Below are positions 11,839 to 24,100 of a stretch of DNA of 64,000 nt, piece after piece (the stretch's first letter is position 1; each line of letters begins with the position of its first letter). Source of the stretch: Nemania diffusa (lineage: Eukaryota > Ascomycota > Sordariomycetes > Xylariales > Xylariaceae). Where the stretch lies: positions 2,294,001 to 2,358,000 of the forward strand of contig JBBPUQ010000001.1 of assembly GCA_038501195.1 (NCBI GenBank). The letters are read 5' to 3'. The translations under genes were made by a program, and so were the position numbers. The notes beneath the pieces are model-generated. The model had not been told where the DNA came from. It was given only the letters and a program-made list of their open reading frames with translations, and searched no databases.

Positions 11839-13501
11839 ATGGCGGGCCCAGGGGGTAAATACTTTATTCAGGACAAGATGGCGCATCCGGCAGAACATCA
11901 CGCTAGCTTTGAGGCCCTGTGGAAGACGAAGTGGAAGTCCTTGGTAAGTAGCGGTCTCGGCTGAAGAGCTATACTCTACGCTCGAGCTTCGTCTTCTTGT
12001 CGTTAACTTCGTCTTCTTGTCGTTAACATCGCTCTGTTGGCGGCAGTGTGACAAGGGCATCTACCCGTTTATGTACGGTACCACGGAGGATTTTCAGCCC
12101 ATTGTCGACAAGATAATAGCTGCTGGTCTTAAGCCGCCGTATGACTGGAATGAGTATGCGTCGTATTTTCTCGTAGACGCGCATCGCCTCACAGTCCAGG
12201 CTGTAAATGCAGATGACAAGAAGAAGGCCTCCGAGCTTTTTATGTTAGTACCTTCTCTCTCCATCTCCCTCCCCCCTAATGGGACGAGGGGTTGAAGATC
12301 ATCGAAAGCTGGAAACGGGCTGACGAAAGAATTCATCGCGATTCCTTTTAGGCGAGCTTCGGCGCTATATCGCATCGCGCGATTCCCAGCCCCGCGCTCT
12401 GTCCAGCAACGGGTCGCGTGGGAAAGGGGCAAGGAAGCCGCACTCGAAGGGCTGAAACTTCAGAAATATCCCATGGTCGAGGTACAGATCTCTCACACGC
12501 ACGCCGCGAACGGAGACGGCAAAGTGCTGTTGGGTTATTATCACCTACCGGCACATGCGTCTCCTGACCACAAAGTACCGCTTGTTATCATTTTTACGGG
12601 CCTGGACGGCTATAGGACTGAGCTCGCGGTCTGGAAGAATGGATGGGCTGCTCTTGGTGTTGCGCTCCTCATCGTGGAGATTCCCGGCACAGGGGACAAT
12701 CCTGGTGATCCCTTGGACCCGGAATCGCCGGACCGCGTCTGGTCTAGTATGTTCGACTGGGTTGGGAAGCAGGCACATATTGACCAGGGAAGAGTCGTGA
12801 ACTGGGGATTCAGTACAGGAGGGTACTATTCGATACGTCTTGCACATACCCATGGCGACAAGCTGAAGGGCGTGGTGGCCCTAGGAGGTGGCTGCCACCA
12901 TATGTTTGACCCAGAGTGGCTGGAAGCCGCGAATACCATGGAGTATCCCTTCGAGTATGGGCTGTCTTCATTACACCACCGTCGTCCAGTCTAGCTTCAG
13001 CCAAGTGAGATATGAGTGCAGCTAACTAACATAAGGTGCGCAGTCTAGCTCATACACTCTGCTACAAATTCGGCTATGGGACCGACTTCGATCGATTTAA
13101 GGAAGAGGCCCGCGACCGATTTTCCCTGCTCACCACTGGAGTTCTCGATCGTCCTCGATGTGCGCGGTTGCTTCTTGTTAACGGCACAGATGACGAAATC
13201 TTCCCTATCGATGATTATCACTTGTGTCTACATCATGGCGACCCGAAGGAAGTCCGGTACGTGAAAATTATTCTAGTTTATGGATGTGAACTGTTGTGGC
13301 ACTATTTCATATTGTCTATCAATACCGGTGCACAATATGAAACTGACTTTGCGGAATAGATTCGTCGGCGGCCAAAAACACATGGGTGAGCCTGACTCCT
13401 TCGTCATCATTCTTCAGTGGCTATTTGATCTGCTGGAGATATCTGGTGATGTCAAGGCATTTCTAGCAACTATACCTTTCAAGGCGCAGTATCTGCAATG
13501 A
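11839..13501 (+). CDS. Ayg1-like polyketide-shortening alpha/beta hydrolase
   Basis: Five exons: 11839-11943, 12047-12243, 12352-12954, 13044-13256, 13360-13501; 419 aa. Ayg1 of Aspergillus fumigatus shortens a heptaketide naphthopyrone to 1,3,6,8-tetrahydroxynaphthalene for DHN melanin. Family landmarks: LWKTKWK near the N-terminus, FMYGTTEDF, ASALYRIARFPAPRS, FTGLDGYRTEL, the EIPGTGD turn, nucleophile elbow GFSTGG (Ser near 255), the acid in NGTDDEIFPIDD, and the catalytic His in QKHMGEP. Every splice join restores family sequence. Length matches Ayg1 (about 400 aa). No PKS, scytalone dehydratase or THN reductase lies in the window, so the pathway partner must be elsewhere, or the substrate is different. 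Intron 1 carries an exact 20-bp duplication. The 3' end faces the carboxypeptidase gene 147 bp away. Confidence 0.88.
11987..12026 (+). repeat. Exact 20-bp tandem duplication inside intron 1 of the Ayg1-like gene
   Basis: CTTCGTCTTCTTGTCGTTAA occurs at 11987-12006 and again at 12007-12026. Each copy ends in a GTTAAC branch-site-like sequence, so the intron has two possible branch points about 40 and 20 bases before the acceptor at 12046. Confidence 0.9.
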
Positions 13502-13648
13502 ATAAGTGTAACATGGGGCGTACCTTCGTATACTAGGGCTTGTAAACAGGGATTGATAGATATCTGAGACGGAGAAAAACGACGCCGTTAATACTCCTAT
13601 AGTATTAACAGTATATATTGCAAGTGATAATAGCATTCTAGGATAAGG

Positions 13649-15328
13649 TTAGTTAGAATCCGTAGACTCAATCCACTGCTGGACCAGTGAAGAAATGGCT
13701 GGCTTCGCGTCTCCAGGACTCATGTGACCAGCGTCGTAAACGCTTGCAACCTGAAGCTTCGGGACCCCTTTCACCTTTCCTCCATTGATAATATCACCTT
13801 GAGAGTCTGTCCAATACCAGTCAACCTTGGGCTTCGTGCGGAATATATCCTTCTGCGACCAAGGTAGCCGGTCAAACTCTCGGAACATGCCCGGTGTGGT
13901 TCTATATCGAGCAGTGAGTTAGCACCAGCGAGTAGTGAATTGTCATATTCATTCGATATTGAGAGAAGAAAAAACAGAGGACAAAAACATACATCGCTGC
14001 GTCGTATACGCCGTTGAAAACCAGCATCCGGAGGTCGCCTTCATCAAGAAGCCATGACACGTTCCGCGTCGTCGGAATGAGAATCTCGGACTGGTTGCTC
14101 CAGATTGCGTTGAGTGAGAAGTTAGCTGAGCGGTACTCACGCGGCGTCTCGAAGCCTAGCAGCTTTTGGACCTCGGGTCTGTTCAGGTGCGACTCTGTGT
14201 AGAACTGCGCTGGTGGGATGCAGAACATGTCCGGTAGCTCGCAGGGAAGACGCACTGTAGAATGGCAACGATGTCAATAAGACTCTGGGTAGTAAACATA
14301 ACCCAGATAAGTGACAAGGTGAGTTGGATAAACAGAATACACATACAGTCATATGGGCTGTATTTTCCCTTAGCTACCTCATCTAAGAAGTAGCTCTCAA
14401 TGTTCACGATAGCGTACTCTGTTGCGATACCGCAATCCTGCGGATCCTGGCTCTCCTGGCAGACGCCCAGGAGATATTCCGCGCGGGGGACCGCGGCTGC
14501 GATGGAAGCGCAGGTCGTCTCATTGAAGCGCAAGAGGTCTTGATATTCATCTGTACAGAACAGTTCGTAATGTCCAATTATGTGCGACACGCCATCCACA
14601 AATGCGTCCACGAGTATCAAGCCATCTACCTTAACGGGGAGCGCGTCCCGCTTCCCTTCAGTCTGTCCGGATACAACGTCGGCGATATATCGTGGGCTGT
14701 ATCGCCCACCAAAGGATTCTCCGGCAACGTAAAATCCGTTCTGAAAGTACTGAGGGAAACGCGCGACGAACTGCGCTAAGAAAACGCCGAAGTCCACGGT
14801 CCCCTCCGTCAACGTTATCGGCGCGGTGTCCCCAGCAGCGGTGGACAACCCCGACCCGGCGGGCTGATCCAGCACGAGCACGTTCGCGAAGTTGACCCAG
14901 CTATGCGGGTTGGCCGTAGTCGCTGCGCCCACGCCATTTCCGGTACCGTTAGCGACAAGCTCGCAGGGGCCGATCTCCTGGAAAAAGCCCGGCATCGAGC
15001 TGGCGGCCGGCCCGCCATTCAGCCATAGGATCGTGGGGTCGCCCAGGGGGTCGCGCCGGCTCTCTGCGAACCAAAAAAACAACTCCTTCTCTGCCGCCAC
15101 CGGCACTCGGCCGGTGAAATGCGTCGTGTTGGCGGCGCATGTCCGGTCGTCTTGGGGGTACGTCGGCCAGAGAGGGCCATTGACGGTGTTGGGGCTGGCT
15201 TCTTGCTCCTGGTGCGCCTCTAATGGATGCTGACTACCTGTTGCGTCGAAATGGATCACCGCCGCCTGCACTGCAATAGCTGTGATGCCATAGATTAGGC
15301 CTACCCACCTCATGACGTGGAGCGACAT
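13649..15328 (-). CDS. Secreted serine carboxypeptidase (peptidase family S10)
   Basis: Three exons on the minus strand: 15328-14347, 14254-13993, 13901-13649; 498 aa. An N-terminal hydrophobic segment (VGLIYGITAIAVQAAV) serves as signal peptide. S10 features: FTGRV and FFWFAESR strands, the WLNGG oxyanion loop near 102, LDQPAGSGLS, nucleophile GESFGG (Ser near 205), a YDLRLPCE segment across intron 1, NGVYDA carrying the catalytic Asp, and YDAGHMSP carrying the catalytic His. Oddity: the usual GPGCSS after WLNGG is GPAASS, losing the Cys. Several N-x-S/T sequons support secretion. It removes C-terminal residues from peptides, probably extracellularly or in the vacuole. Introns 14255-14346 and 13902-13992 are GT-AG. 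Confidence 0.88.
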
Positions 15329-17322
15329 TCTCTCACGTGGAGGGTCATACAGCCGTTATTCTCGCGTGCTTTGGGTGAATTTGTTGAGGTCCCATAATTC
15401 GCAACCATGCCAAGAAATCATCTTTGGAGATAGCGTCGCTGATGAAAGGGGGTCTAGGACTCCAGGCTTGTAAATACTTACCGCATTAATACTTGCACCT
15501 CGCTATAGTTGACTTCTCTTCTTTTCCATGTCGGTCACCGAGGTTTTATAACCCGCATTAGCATGCATCTCGGCAGCACACATGGGACACCGCTTTATCA
15601 ACAATGATTTCCTTGTACTAAGCTAGTTGCTCCCTTCTTCGTGCATTAACACTAATGGTTCGCACGCACCATTTATCGTATTTCTGCTGGGGTTAGCTCA
15701 AGACCATCTTCTATAGACGCGCGGGCTACATCGATATTTCGTCTTTTGTAGAGCATCGTGCTGTTCCGGCGGGGAACTCCTTCACAACTCTTATGTACCT
15801 TAATCTCTCTATTACCTGGCAGACTTGTACTTTGCATGCATGACCTATTGCTTATATTCCGGACAAGCTGCTGGCATTGCTGTCCTGAAATCGCTAGATA
15901 TACCCTCATTAAACACCGCATGAGTCACTACCTTGCTGTTGCCTGGCTATGCCTCGATGTTAAGGGACATAACGGGGATAAAATAGTGACGACCATGATG
16001 ATGATGAACAAAAGATGGGGTTTAAAGGTGCCCACACTACCCTGGCCTACCCTGGCCATTCGTTTTTCATAAATAAGCCCCCCCATCGAGTCTAATCGCC
16101 AATTGGTGGAGAACTGCTATGTAGTCATTGGCCTTATTACTTGACCTGGACTCCGTAGTTGTAACAATTTAAATTCTAGTGATGGTATGGTAAACACATC
16201 GTCATACATATATACCTGTAGACGTAATGGTTGAGCCGAGGTCCGAGCCTATTGAATAAAAAGAGGGTGGCCGATCTATGAGGCCCAGTTTCAACGCTAC
16301 ATAAGGTAGATAGTCCATACTACATAGGCGTTAACAAACTTATTAATACTAAATACCGCCGGTGACGGTGATTAGATAAGAACTTATTCATTGAGCACCC
16401 ACATTATCACAAACCCGCGCAGCCTACGAGGAGTATCACGAGGTGACGAGTGTACAGTAATTAGGAGAATTATGCTTTGACCTATCATTCTGAAGCGACG
16501 CCTCCCATATTACCGAGAATAGATCCATGTGGTCTTCATTGTCATGGCCTAATGGAAAAAATGTCTTCAACTCCGGATTTCCGGATGTGTTGCGTCAAAA
16601 CTATGCTTAAGCCCAGCTAGCTATGCTATTCCTGGGTCGTTAAAGTTGCCTACCCTGGACAGTTTTTGTATTTCTCTGTATTGAGCATGGATCAATTGAT
16701 AAGATGCTACGGCAGTTGTTGCTCTACGCTGTACCTAAAGTAAGCTGGCATTCCTCGGCATTATCGCGTGGTATGTGAAACTACTTTGCAGTAATAGCAA
16801 AAGTAACCTCTTTTTGACAGCGAGAATTGTATAATGACGAGTAAACGGGCCATCGGAGGGTCGGAGATGTTGACAGAGTAATAAGGGGCTAGAATTTGCT
16901 AAGGGCTTAGTTACGACTTAGCACCAGTTGGTGTGTTTTAACCTAAGTGTAGTGGTTTTTCTATCAAGTGAAAAGGGTGTTAGTAAGCTTAACTGGTCGG
17001 ACTTAAGGGGAGGGGAGAATACGACAATTGTGTACAGTACATTGGTCCAACTTTACGCCCAAATGGTCCAATCTTGAAATGCGAGATGAGCGGGACACGA
17101 ATCGAAAGCGGAAGCTAGGAGCGGGCCTGGCTCGGTATCCTCAACTCCCTAGAGTTTGCATAACGTCATGCCAGGAAAGGCTAGGAGATATGATACCTAT
17201 CTCCGCTGTCGAACTGGAATATATAACCAGTAGCACAATCCCCCTTCGTTGTAGCTATGTCAGGTCATAAACCACTTTCCCGCCAAGATCACAGACACTT
17301 GTTTACACGACACTTCATCAGG
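15329..17322. other. Divergent intergenic region
   Basis: About 2 kb between the divergently transcribed carboxypeptidase and dehydrogenase genes. It contains a CACGTG near 15332, a pair of TACCCTGGCC direct repeats near 16038 and otherwise AT-rich sequence. Open frames around 15673-16072 show no recognisable motif. Confidence 0.45.
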
Positions 17323-18674
17323 ATGTCTGATACCAAGTTCGAAGGATGGTTGGGTCACAGCCCAGAGTCTGTGAATGGCAAGATGGAATGGGGCTCATTC
17401 GAGCCCAAGAAATGGACCGAGGATGATGTCGATATCGAGATCTCTCACTGTGGAATCTGTGGCTCTGATCTCCATGTGCTGCGCTCTGGCTGGTTTCCTA
17501 CCAATTACCGTAAGTGCCCCCTCTGCTGCCCCGTGTATCCAACTGGTGAGATACTAACCGCATCTAGCTTGCTGCGTTGGGCATGAAATCGTCGGCAAGG
17601 CGGTGCGTGTTGGTAACAACGTAAAGCATGTTAAGATTGGTGATCGAGTTGGCGTAGGCGCGCAAGCCCGAACCTGCCAACAGCCAGATTGTCCAGAATG
17701 CTCCAGCGGCAACGATTCGTACTGCCCGAATCTTATGGTCAATACATATGCGTCCGAATTCCCCAACAATGAGGGCAAGTCATACGGCGGGTACTCAAAC
17801 TATAACCGCACCAACCAACAATTCGTTTGCCAGATCCCAGAAGGGCTGAGTTCAGCGGATGCAGCGCCAATGCTGTGCGGTGGCATCACAGTATACTCGC
17901 CCCTAAGACGAAATGGATGCGGCCCGGGCAAGAGCGTGGGGATTGTCGGCGTTGGTGGGCTTGGACATTTCGGTGTTCTCTTTGCCAAGGCCATGGGTGC
18001 CGATAAGGTCGTGGGCATCTCAAGGAAGAATTCAAAGAGGGAAGACGTCTTGAAACTCGGCGCAGATGAGTATATTGCCACGGACGAGGACCAGGATTGG
18101 CACAAGACGCATAAGCGAAGTCGTAAGTGATTTTCCTGCCACCTTAGCCCGGTTGATGGAGCTTGGAGCGTGAACATCGCCACCTATGGGCCCTCCTTGA
18201 CCATGGACAGCATTATTAACCCTCAATCTTGCAGTGGATCTCATTATCAGCACTGTTAGTAGCGCTAATATGCCCTTAACGCAATACCTGACTCTTCTAA
18301 AACGGGGAGGCGAATTTGTCCAAGTAGGGTAAGTTAGGCGTAAACCACGATGATAATTCCACACTTACAGCCATGGTACCGAGCAGTCGCTAACTAGAAC
18401 TAGGGCCGCTGATGGTGGTGCTTTCCCCGAGGTCAGTGTATTCACGCTCCTCATCAATGGAATTAAAATCAGTGGGAGTTCGACTGGTGCTCCTTGGGAG
18501 ATAAAAGAAATGCTGCAGCTAGCGGCAGATAAGAAGATCAAGGCTTGGATCGAAGAACGGCCGCTGAAGGAGGCCAATCAAGCTATTATCGATATGGAAG
18601 AAGGAAAGGCACGATATAGATATGTGCTGGTGAACGAGAACTTCGGGAAGCAGGACGCGGCGACCAAGTTGTAA
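17323..18674 (+). CDS. Zinc-dependent NADP(H) alcohol dehydrogenase, cinnamyl-alcohol/Adh6 type
   Basis: Four exons: 17323-17509, 17568-18122, 18235-18328, 18404-18674; 368 aa. Medium-chain dehydrogenase/reductase that interconverts aldehydes and alcohols. Landmarks: ISHCGICGSDLHVL with the catalytic-zinc Cys, GHEIVGKAV, a structural zinc site with spaced cysteines between residues 95 and 115 (CQQPDCPECSSGNDSYC), GVGGLGHFG nucleotide-binding loop, and a final RPLKEANQAI ... GKARYRYVLV typical of the Adh6/CAD branch. The start at 17323 fits family MSDTKFEGW; an earlier in-frame ATG at 17257 was rejected. For intron 3 the acceptor at 18403 was preferred over 18370 because it restores VQVGAADGG with no insertion and lies just after a GCTAACT branch site. 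Cytosolic. Confidence 0.88.
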
Positions 18675-19200
18675 ATGTTCTCCTCTGCCGCAGGTAAAAG
18701 GTAGCTACGATATAATGATTATTAAGAAATTAGGATTACAACGCAGATTTATCCAAGTAAAAATATAACAGATTATATATACCTAAAATTAACTATGATT
18801 TTCGATAGTATATAAAGCATAGAGGTAAGTAGTTTGACAGAGGTTGTTGATGACCATGTCAGCCCAGGTAAAAGTAGAGCGAGGTGTATATAAGTATGTA
18901 AGCCGATTGATGGCGGCGCTGGACAGCCGACAAACAGCTGGTGATAAAAATCTGCCGGCGAAATAACAAATGTGGGGCACTATTTTTCTGTAGCTCTCAC
19001 CGCTCTCTTGGTTCTAGTGCTAGTGGGTTGTCGCAAGAATTTTGCCGGCAAAAAAACCTCCCCGCCTTAAATATTTCAGCAAGTAGGTACTAATCCGTAA
19101 GCTCAGAGCAAGCGCAATTGATGCGACACGCGCGTTTCACGACCTTTTTTCATACGTTGTAGACCAATCCGACCATTTCCCCCCTGCCAATCTTTCGATC
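18675..19200. other. Intergenic, RPF2 promoter
   Basis: AT-rich with no supported gene. It ends in pyrimidine-rich sequence (CATTTCCCCCCTGCC) directly before the RPF2 start. Confidence 0.4.
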
Positions 19201-20403
19201 ATGCTTCGAGAAATGTAGGTAGTATACATGTCGACGTGTTGTTATTCAATCGCTTACCGCATTTCGGTAGAAAACCTAAGAATGCCAGGAGCAAGAGGGC
19301 TCTGGAGAAGAAGGCGCCAAAGATAACTGAAAATCCCAAATCGACTCTCTTTCTGTATGAAAATAGCCGCTCCGTACCTATGAAATAAGTCTGATCATCT
19401 CTCTAGTCGTGGTACGACATGTAGCCAAATCGTGCAGGATGCCCTTGCAGATCTCCATTCTTTGCGACAACCGTATGTAATACCGAAAGTAATTGCCCAA
19501 GATCAACCGCTCTGTGGTCGGCTAATATGAAGTTGCTAGGTTGGCCAAGAAATTCAGCAAGAAAAACGACATTCACCCCTTCGAGGACCCTTCATCGCTG
19601 GTCTTTTTCTCCGAGAAGAATGATACGAGTTTACTAGTATTTGGATCCAGCTCCAAAAAACGCCCAAACACCCTCACGTTCGCTCGAACATTCGCCGCGA
19701 ACCAGATTCTCGATATGATAGAGCTTCACATATTGCCCGACACTTTCCGGACATTATCGCAATTCAAGTCGCGCAAGTTTGCTGTCGGCTTAAGGCCAAT
19801 GATGTTGTTTTCCGGAACGGCATGGGATAGCCCCGTCGCTAACGAATATACAATCCTGAAGAGCATCCTGATCGATATGTTTAAAGGTAATACTAGCAGC
19901 GACAAGATTGATGTAGAGGGGCTCCAATATATGGTGTCTGTGGCCGCCGATGAGCCAGCTGGCGACGATGCCAAACCCACTGTTCATCTTCGCCTATACC
20001 TTCTTGATACAAAGAGAAGTGGACAGAAACTGCCGCGCATCGAGTTAGAGGAGATGGGTCCGGTCAGTCACTATCCCTAGCTCCGTACTACACCTACCGC
20101 TTACTGTTCGGTCTGCTAACCTGGATATAACAGAGGATGGACTTCCGTATAGGTCGCAGTCAGCAGCCAGACGAGGCAGCCTGGAAGATAGCCATGAAGA
20201 AGCCGAAGGTGGGTGAGGAGAAGACGAAGAAGAACATCTCTACAGACATTATGGGCGATAAGCTAGGCAGAATTCACCTTGGTAAACAAGATTTGAATGA
20301 CCTGCAGACGAGGAAGATGAAGGGTCTCAAACGGAATCGCGATATCGAGGGTAGCGGTGGAATGGTGGTCGACGATGACACCCAAAAGAGACAGAAGAAA
20401 TAG
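19201..20403 (+). CDS. RPF2: Ribosome production factor 2 (Brix domain), 60S assembly
   Basis: Five exons: 19201-19214, 19271-19354, 19407-19472, 19540-20062, 20134-20403; 318 aa. Joined N-terminus MLREIKPKNARSKRALEKKA then TLFLRGTTCSQIVQDALADL, both hallmark RPF2 sequence. These are followed by AKKFSKKNDIHPFED, SSKKRPNTL, the Brix beta core and a Lys-rich tail ending near DDTQKRQKK. In yeast Rpf2 works with Rrs1 to recruit the 5S RNP to pre-60S particles in the nucleolus. The first exon is only 14 nt, and three short exons lie before the long one; the branch sites are good and all phases match. A conserved single-copy housekeeping gene and a good anchor for synteny. Confidence 0.93.
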
Positions 20404-20741
20404 CCTAAAAGAAACAACCTACAACATTTAGGTTGCTTACCGTCTACACCTAAGCATCACGTAGGGGAATCTATTTGATAAGCTCAATTCGGGAGTTGGG
20501 AGTTTGAAAACGCCATGGCTTTGTTTTACGGAGGCAGCCGCCTCTCAGGCGAGCTAGATATATACAACAAGTTTCAACTATATCATTAGAGAAACACTTT
20601 TTGCCAACAGTTTCTAGTCCTGGGCGAAACTTAATGGCATCTGCAGTATCCGTGATGATGATCAGCCTTGTTCAATCCTAGTTCCCCTCCCTAAGTTCTA
20701 TTCTGTAAGGACCCGGCCTCGCAACCCACTAGTACTCTTTC
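20404..20741. other. Intergenic, tail to tail
   Basis: Between the convergent RPF2 and DUF7709-like genes. No gene, repeat or RNA seen. Confidence 0.4.
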
Positions 20742-21187
20742 TTACCGACCGGCCTTACATGCCTGGTACAGCCGCCCAACAGCTCTCCGGCCCTCGTTAT
20801 CACCCTGAATCCACTCATCAGGGGTGAATAGGTCGAAGAGCCCGACTTTGTCTAGGAGCGGCAGCGCGGCTTCGAAGCTGGCCTCTAGCGCCCGGGTTTT
20901 AGTAGTATCATGGGCTGCGTATGCTATGTTGTATGCTCGTATATTGACGAGGAGGGCACTGGTTTGGGATACAAGGATTAGTGTGTTCCTGACTTCTCAT
21001 GCTAGATGTTTTGGTATAAGCATCGTGTAAAGGAATGAAACACAATGTATTACCCGACAGTCCCGGTTTGGACTTTGCTGCCGTCCGGAAGCGTGATCTC
21101 TGGAAATTTAGCGCCCAGCGTTGCTGAGTTCACCTCGGAGAGGACGCTACTACTATCCCCGCCGGAATTTATGTCTCGCGATGACAT
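20742..21187 (-). CDS. Small DUF7709-like protein
   Basis: Two exons on the minus strand: 21187-21054 and 20958-20742; 116 aa. Found by reading the minus strand, because the exons are short. The protein has ITLPDGSKVQTGTVGALLVN across the splice, then RAYN, an Ala-rich helix, a LPLLDKVGLFDLFTPDEW segment and GDNEGRRAVGRLY. This pattern matches a small conserved family I recall from bacteria and fungi as DUF7709; the number is from memory. The intron (20959-21053) has GTAATA at the donor. An alternative acceptor 21 bases upstream would add a short insert, and the chosen one restores GALLVNIRAYN. Function unknown. No TM or signal peptide, so probably cytosolic. Confidence 0.7.
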
Positions 21188-24100
21188 GATGACGATGATT
21201 TGAAGTTTAGAGCCGATGATATATTATGACAGATGTTAGATCGTTCGAGTTTTGACTGCATGCGCCCTTTAACTCTGCCTTGACTTATGATCTTGCGCCA
21301 CGTGGATGATACGAGTAGGGATGGTTGGGCTATGCAGAATTGCTTTGGTATGGGTTTTTTTCCTTCAGGCTGGTTATTCTAGGTGCGTTTTAAAAACTGA
21401 TCTCACGCTGACCGCATATGCGCATAACTGCGGTGACTCAACTTTTCCTGCACTCATCATAGTGGCCATCTCGGCTTCGCCCCTGTCGGACGTGACGGGA
21501 ACCGTCGAGGACGGCGCCGTCAGATTGGGCCGGGCCGGCGCCGGAGCTGCTATCTTACATCCTTGCGGGCTACTTTTTTGCTGTGTGCAATGAAATAAAC
21601 GGTGGCGTCGCGAACAGCTCCTTGTAAGTAGTTACACCGGCGGAACTATATGTCCCTTATATTATGTGCTGGGATATTGCCGCGGGTTCCCGGTGGAGGC
21701 TGCAGGCGAATTCTGCGCGATACCAAATTCGTTCTGTTTCCTCGCGCTCTAAGAGGCTGGCCAGCCCCTTATAGGATTTCAATCGTGTATTATCCCGATT
21801 TTAGCGTGCTCCGTTATGCACACTTGTACGCGAATGTACATACCAGCTGCATACCGGTACATAATATGTAGATGCAGATGCAGTGCGCAGTCAACAGTTC
21901 TCCTTAGTGGTGCAGCAACCCGATATAAATTAACCATGTTACATGGCCTTTCAGCTCTCCTTTAAAGTGGCTAGGTATATTTCTACTCCACGCATCGCGG
22001 CTAGTGGCCAGTTGTGCTGCGGCCTGAAAAGAGGGCAACCTGGGCAGAGCTCTGGGGATTCGGCATAAACCTCAACCCCGAAGCTACCTTATCTAGATGA
22101 ACAGTATTCTGTATGTACACAGTAAATACTGACATGCTCCCGAAGGAAGGATACCGAGTTTCATGTTGATGTCGTTCGGTTTATGTCATCGCACGCGTGA
22201 CAGCTACTTACATCTAAACTGTATTATCTATCTCTTTTTCGCTACACGTGCTTCCTGGTTGGTTGTCGATCTACGGTTTGCTGAAACTAACGGACCGGCG
22301 ACAGGGAACATTTCCTTTTCGAGACAGGTATCGCAAATCTTGGTTCTTTGTTAGATTCCCATCCTTTTCCCGATGGACCCCTGTGGGGAATCGTCAGTGC
22401 CTACTGTAGATGACGTTTGCTCGCATTGGGTCAGTCGGTCTAAGTACTGACACGCGGAATATGGACGACGGTCTACATCGCCGCCACTTCAAACAAGTGT
22501 CGAGTGCAATTTCACTTGAGCTCTGAAACCAGCCCATCCATGGCAACAACACACTGCACTACTGCATCCGATCGAAAATCCAGGATGCCAGTGCCATGGT
22601 CGCAGAAAATGGCGTGCCTGTGGGCGTACATACCTACACTATGTAATGAACAATGTCCTTTACAGTATATCCCGCTAGCCCGGCCTATTTGCTCGGCCCA
22701 GACTGGTGATAGTTCTGGCACGTCAGTCTGGCTCGTGCATATTTTGTCTCTGACTCGTCATTCTTGCATCGATTCCGCAATTAGCAGTCGGAGAGGCGAA
22801 GGCGGTGTCACTGGTGTGTTGTCGAAACGAGAATAGATCACCAGTTCAACGGAGGCCCGTCGGGTTTCAAGTCCAATGAGCTGGTCGCGTTAGGGCTCAG
22901 CTGCAACACTGAACGCCCAGGAAGCATTAGCGGGCTGGCACGCAGCGCGTACTCTGTACTTAGCTACGCAGTAGGTACGTGCGGTCGGTAGGTGCCTAGG
23001 CCCTAGAGCATTCAACTACAAGACATACATGTAAGATATTTCACAACAATACACAGGAGATGGAGAAGAAATAATTACATACACGCAGGTTACGGCCCGA
23101 GCCAACGTGGTGTTTTCTATTTCATTAATATCCCGGATTAAACGAGCGTTATACTTAGTATTCGATGGTAATATAGATGGTGTCTTGGCTTTCAAATTTA
23201 TATCTTGGCATCTGCGTGGTGCTTCCCTCCCAAAATACCTGTATACATATTACGCAGTAAGTATAAGTAATCATTTATGTATGTTAACCTACATCCTACT
23301 TAATTAGGTATCTTTCATCGGTACCGAACAGGTGTGTACTACCTACAAATAGCCGACCAACTAGCCTTAGTTTGATATTTTGATTTACCCACTGGCGTCC
23401 ACAGGATGGTCCGCCTTGTGCCGATCACCATCATTTGAAGCTGACTTGCTGGAACCTCTTTACATACAGCAACGTACAGAGTACAGTACCTACACGTACT
23501 AGTTACTTGCCTTGATGTAGAGATTCTAACTCTCGAGTCTAGAATGTCAGGATTCTGCGCACCTTGTATGAAAAGAGACCACTATGTATGTAGGTCTTGG
23601 AGAAACAAATATCTATTACTCTAACTTTCTGTTGATAGCTAGGTATGTATTTAAGTCGGTTAGGTAGGTAGCTGCGTAGTGGATACGAAGTCAACGCGGC
23701 GGAAAGTCAATTCATACAGGTTTAACTTCCACTAGCATCTACCTACATATTTTAGTAGCTCTCATCCATACATTGAGTTCACATCAAATCTTTCATCTGC
23801 ACGTGGAACGAACGAATGGAATCGCAAACGTGTACATGTTAGATTCGTGATGTTTTTTTCTTCCATTCTGCAGAAGTAGGAGCTAGGTATGGCTCTGATA
23901 ATACATGCTACGTACATCGAGTAGCTGAAAGGGGGCTTCAGGGACACAGATATACAGTATACCTGCCTTAGAACTACCAAGAATTACGAAGAGGTACCTC
24001 GTGGAGGTACCTAGGTATTGTGTGTAGTGGCAAGTAATGTATGGGCTGACGGGCACCTGGCCTAGACCAGGTACCACCTAGCGCTTCTCTAAACGAGCCT

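Noticed and set aside
11785..11840. tRNA-like D-arm string GGCCGAGTGGACTAACC
   Set aside because: No matching anticodon stem, T-arm or acceptor stem follows; it lies in the leader of the Ayg1-like gene.
18370..18403. Earlier acceptor for the last intron of the alcohol dehydrogenase
   Set aside because: Would insert eleven residues into a strictly conserved segment; the later acceptor fits the family and the branch site.
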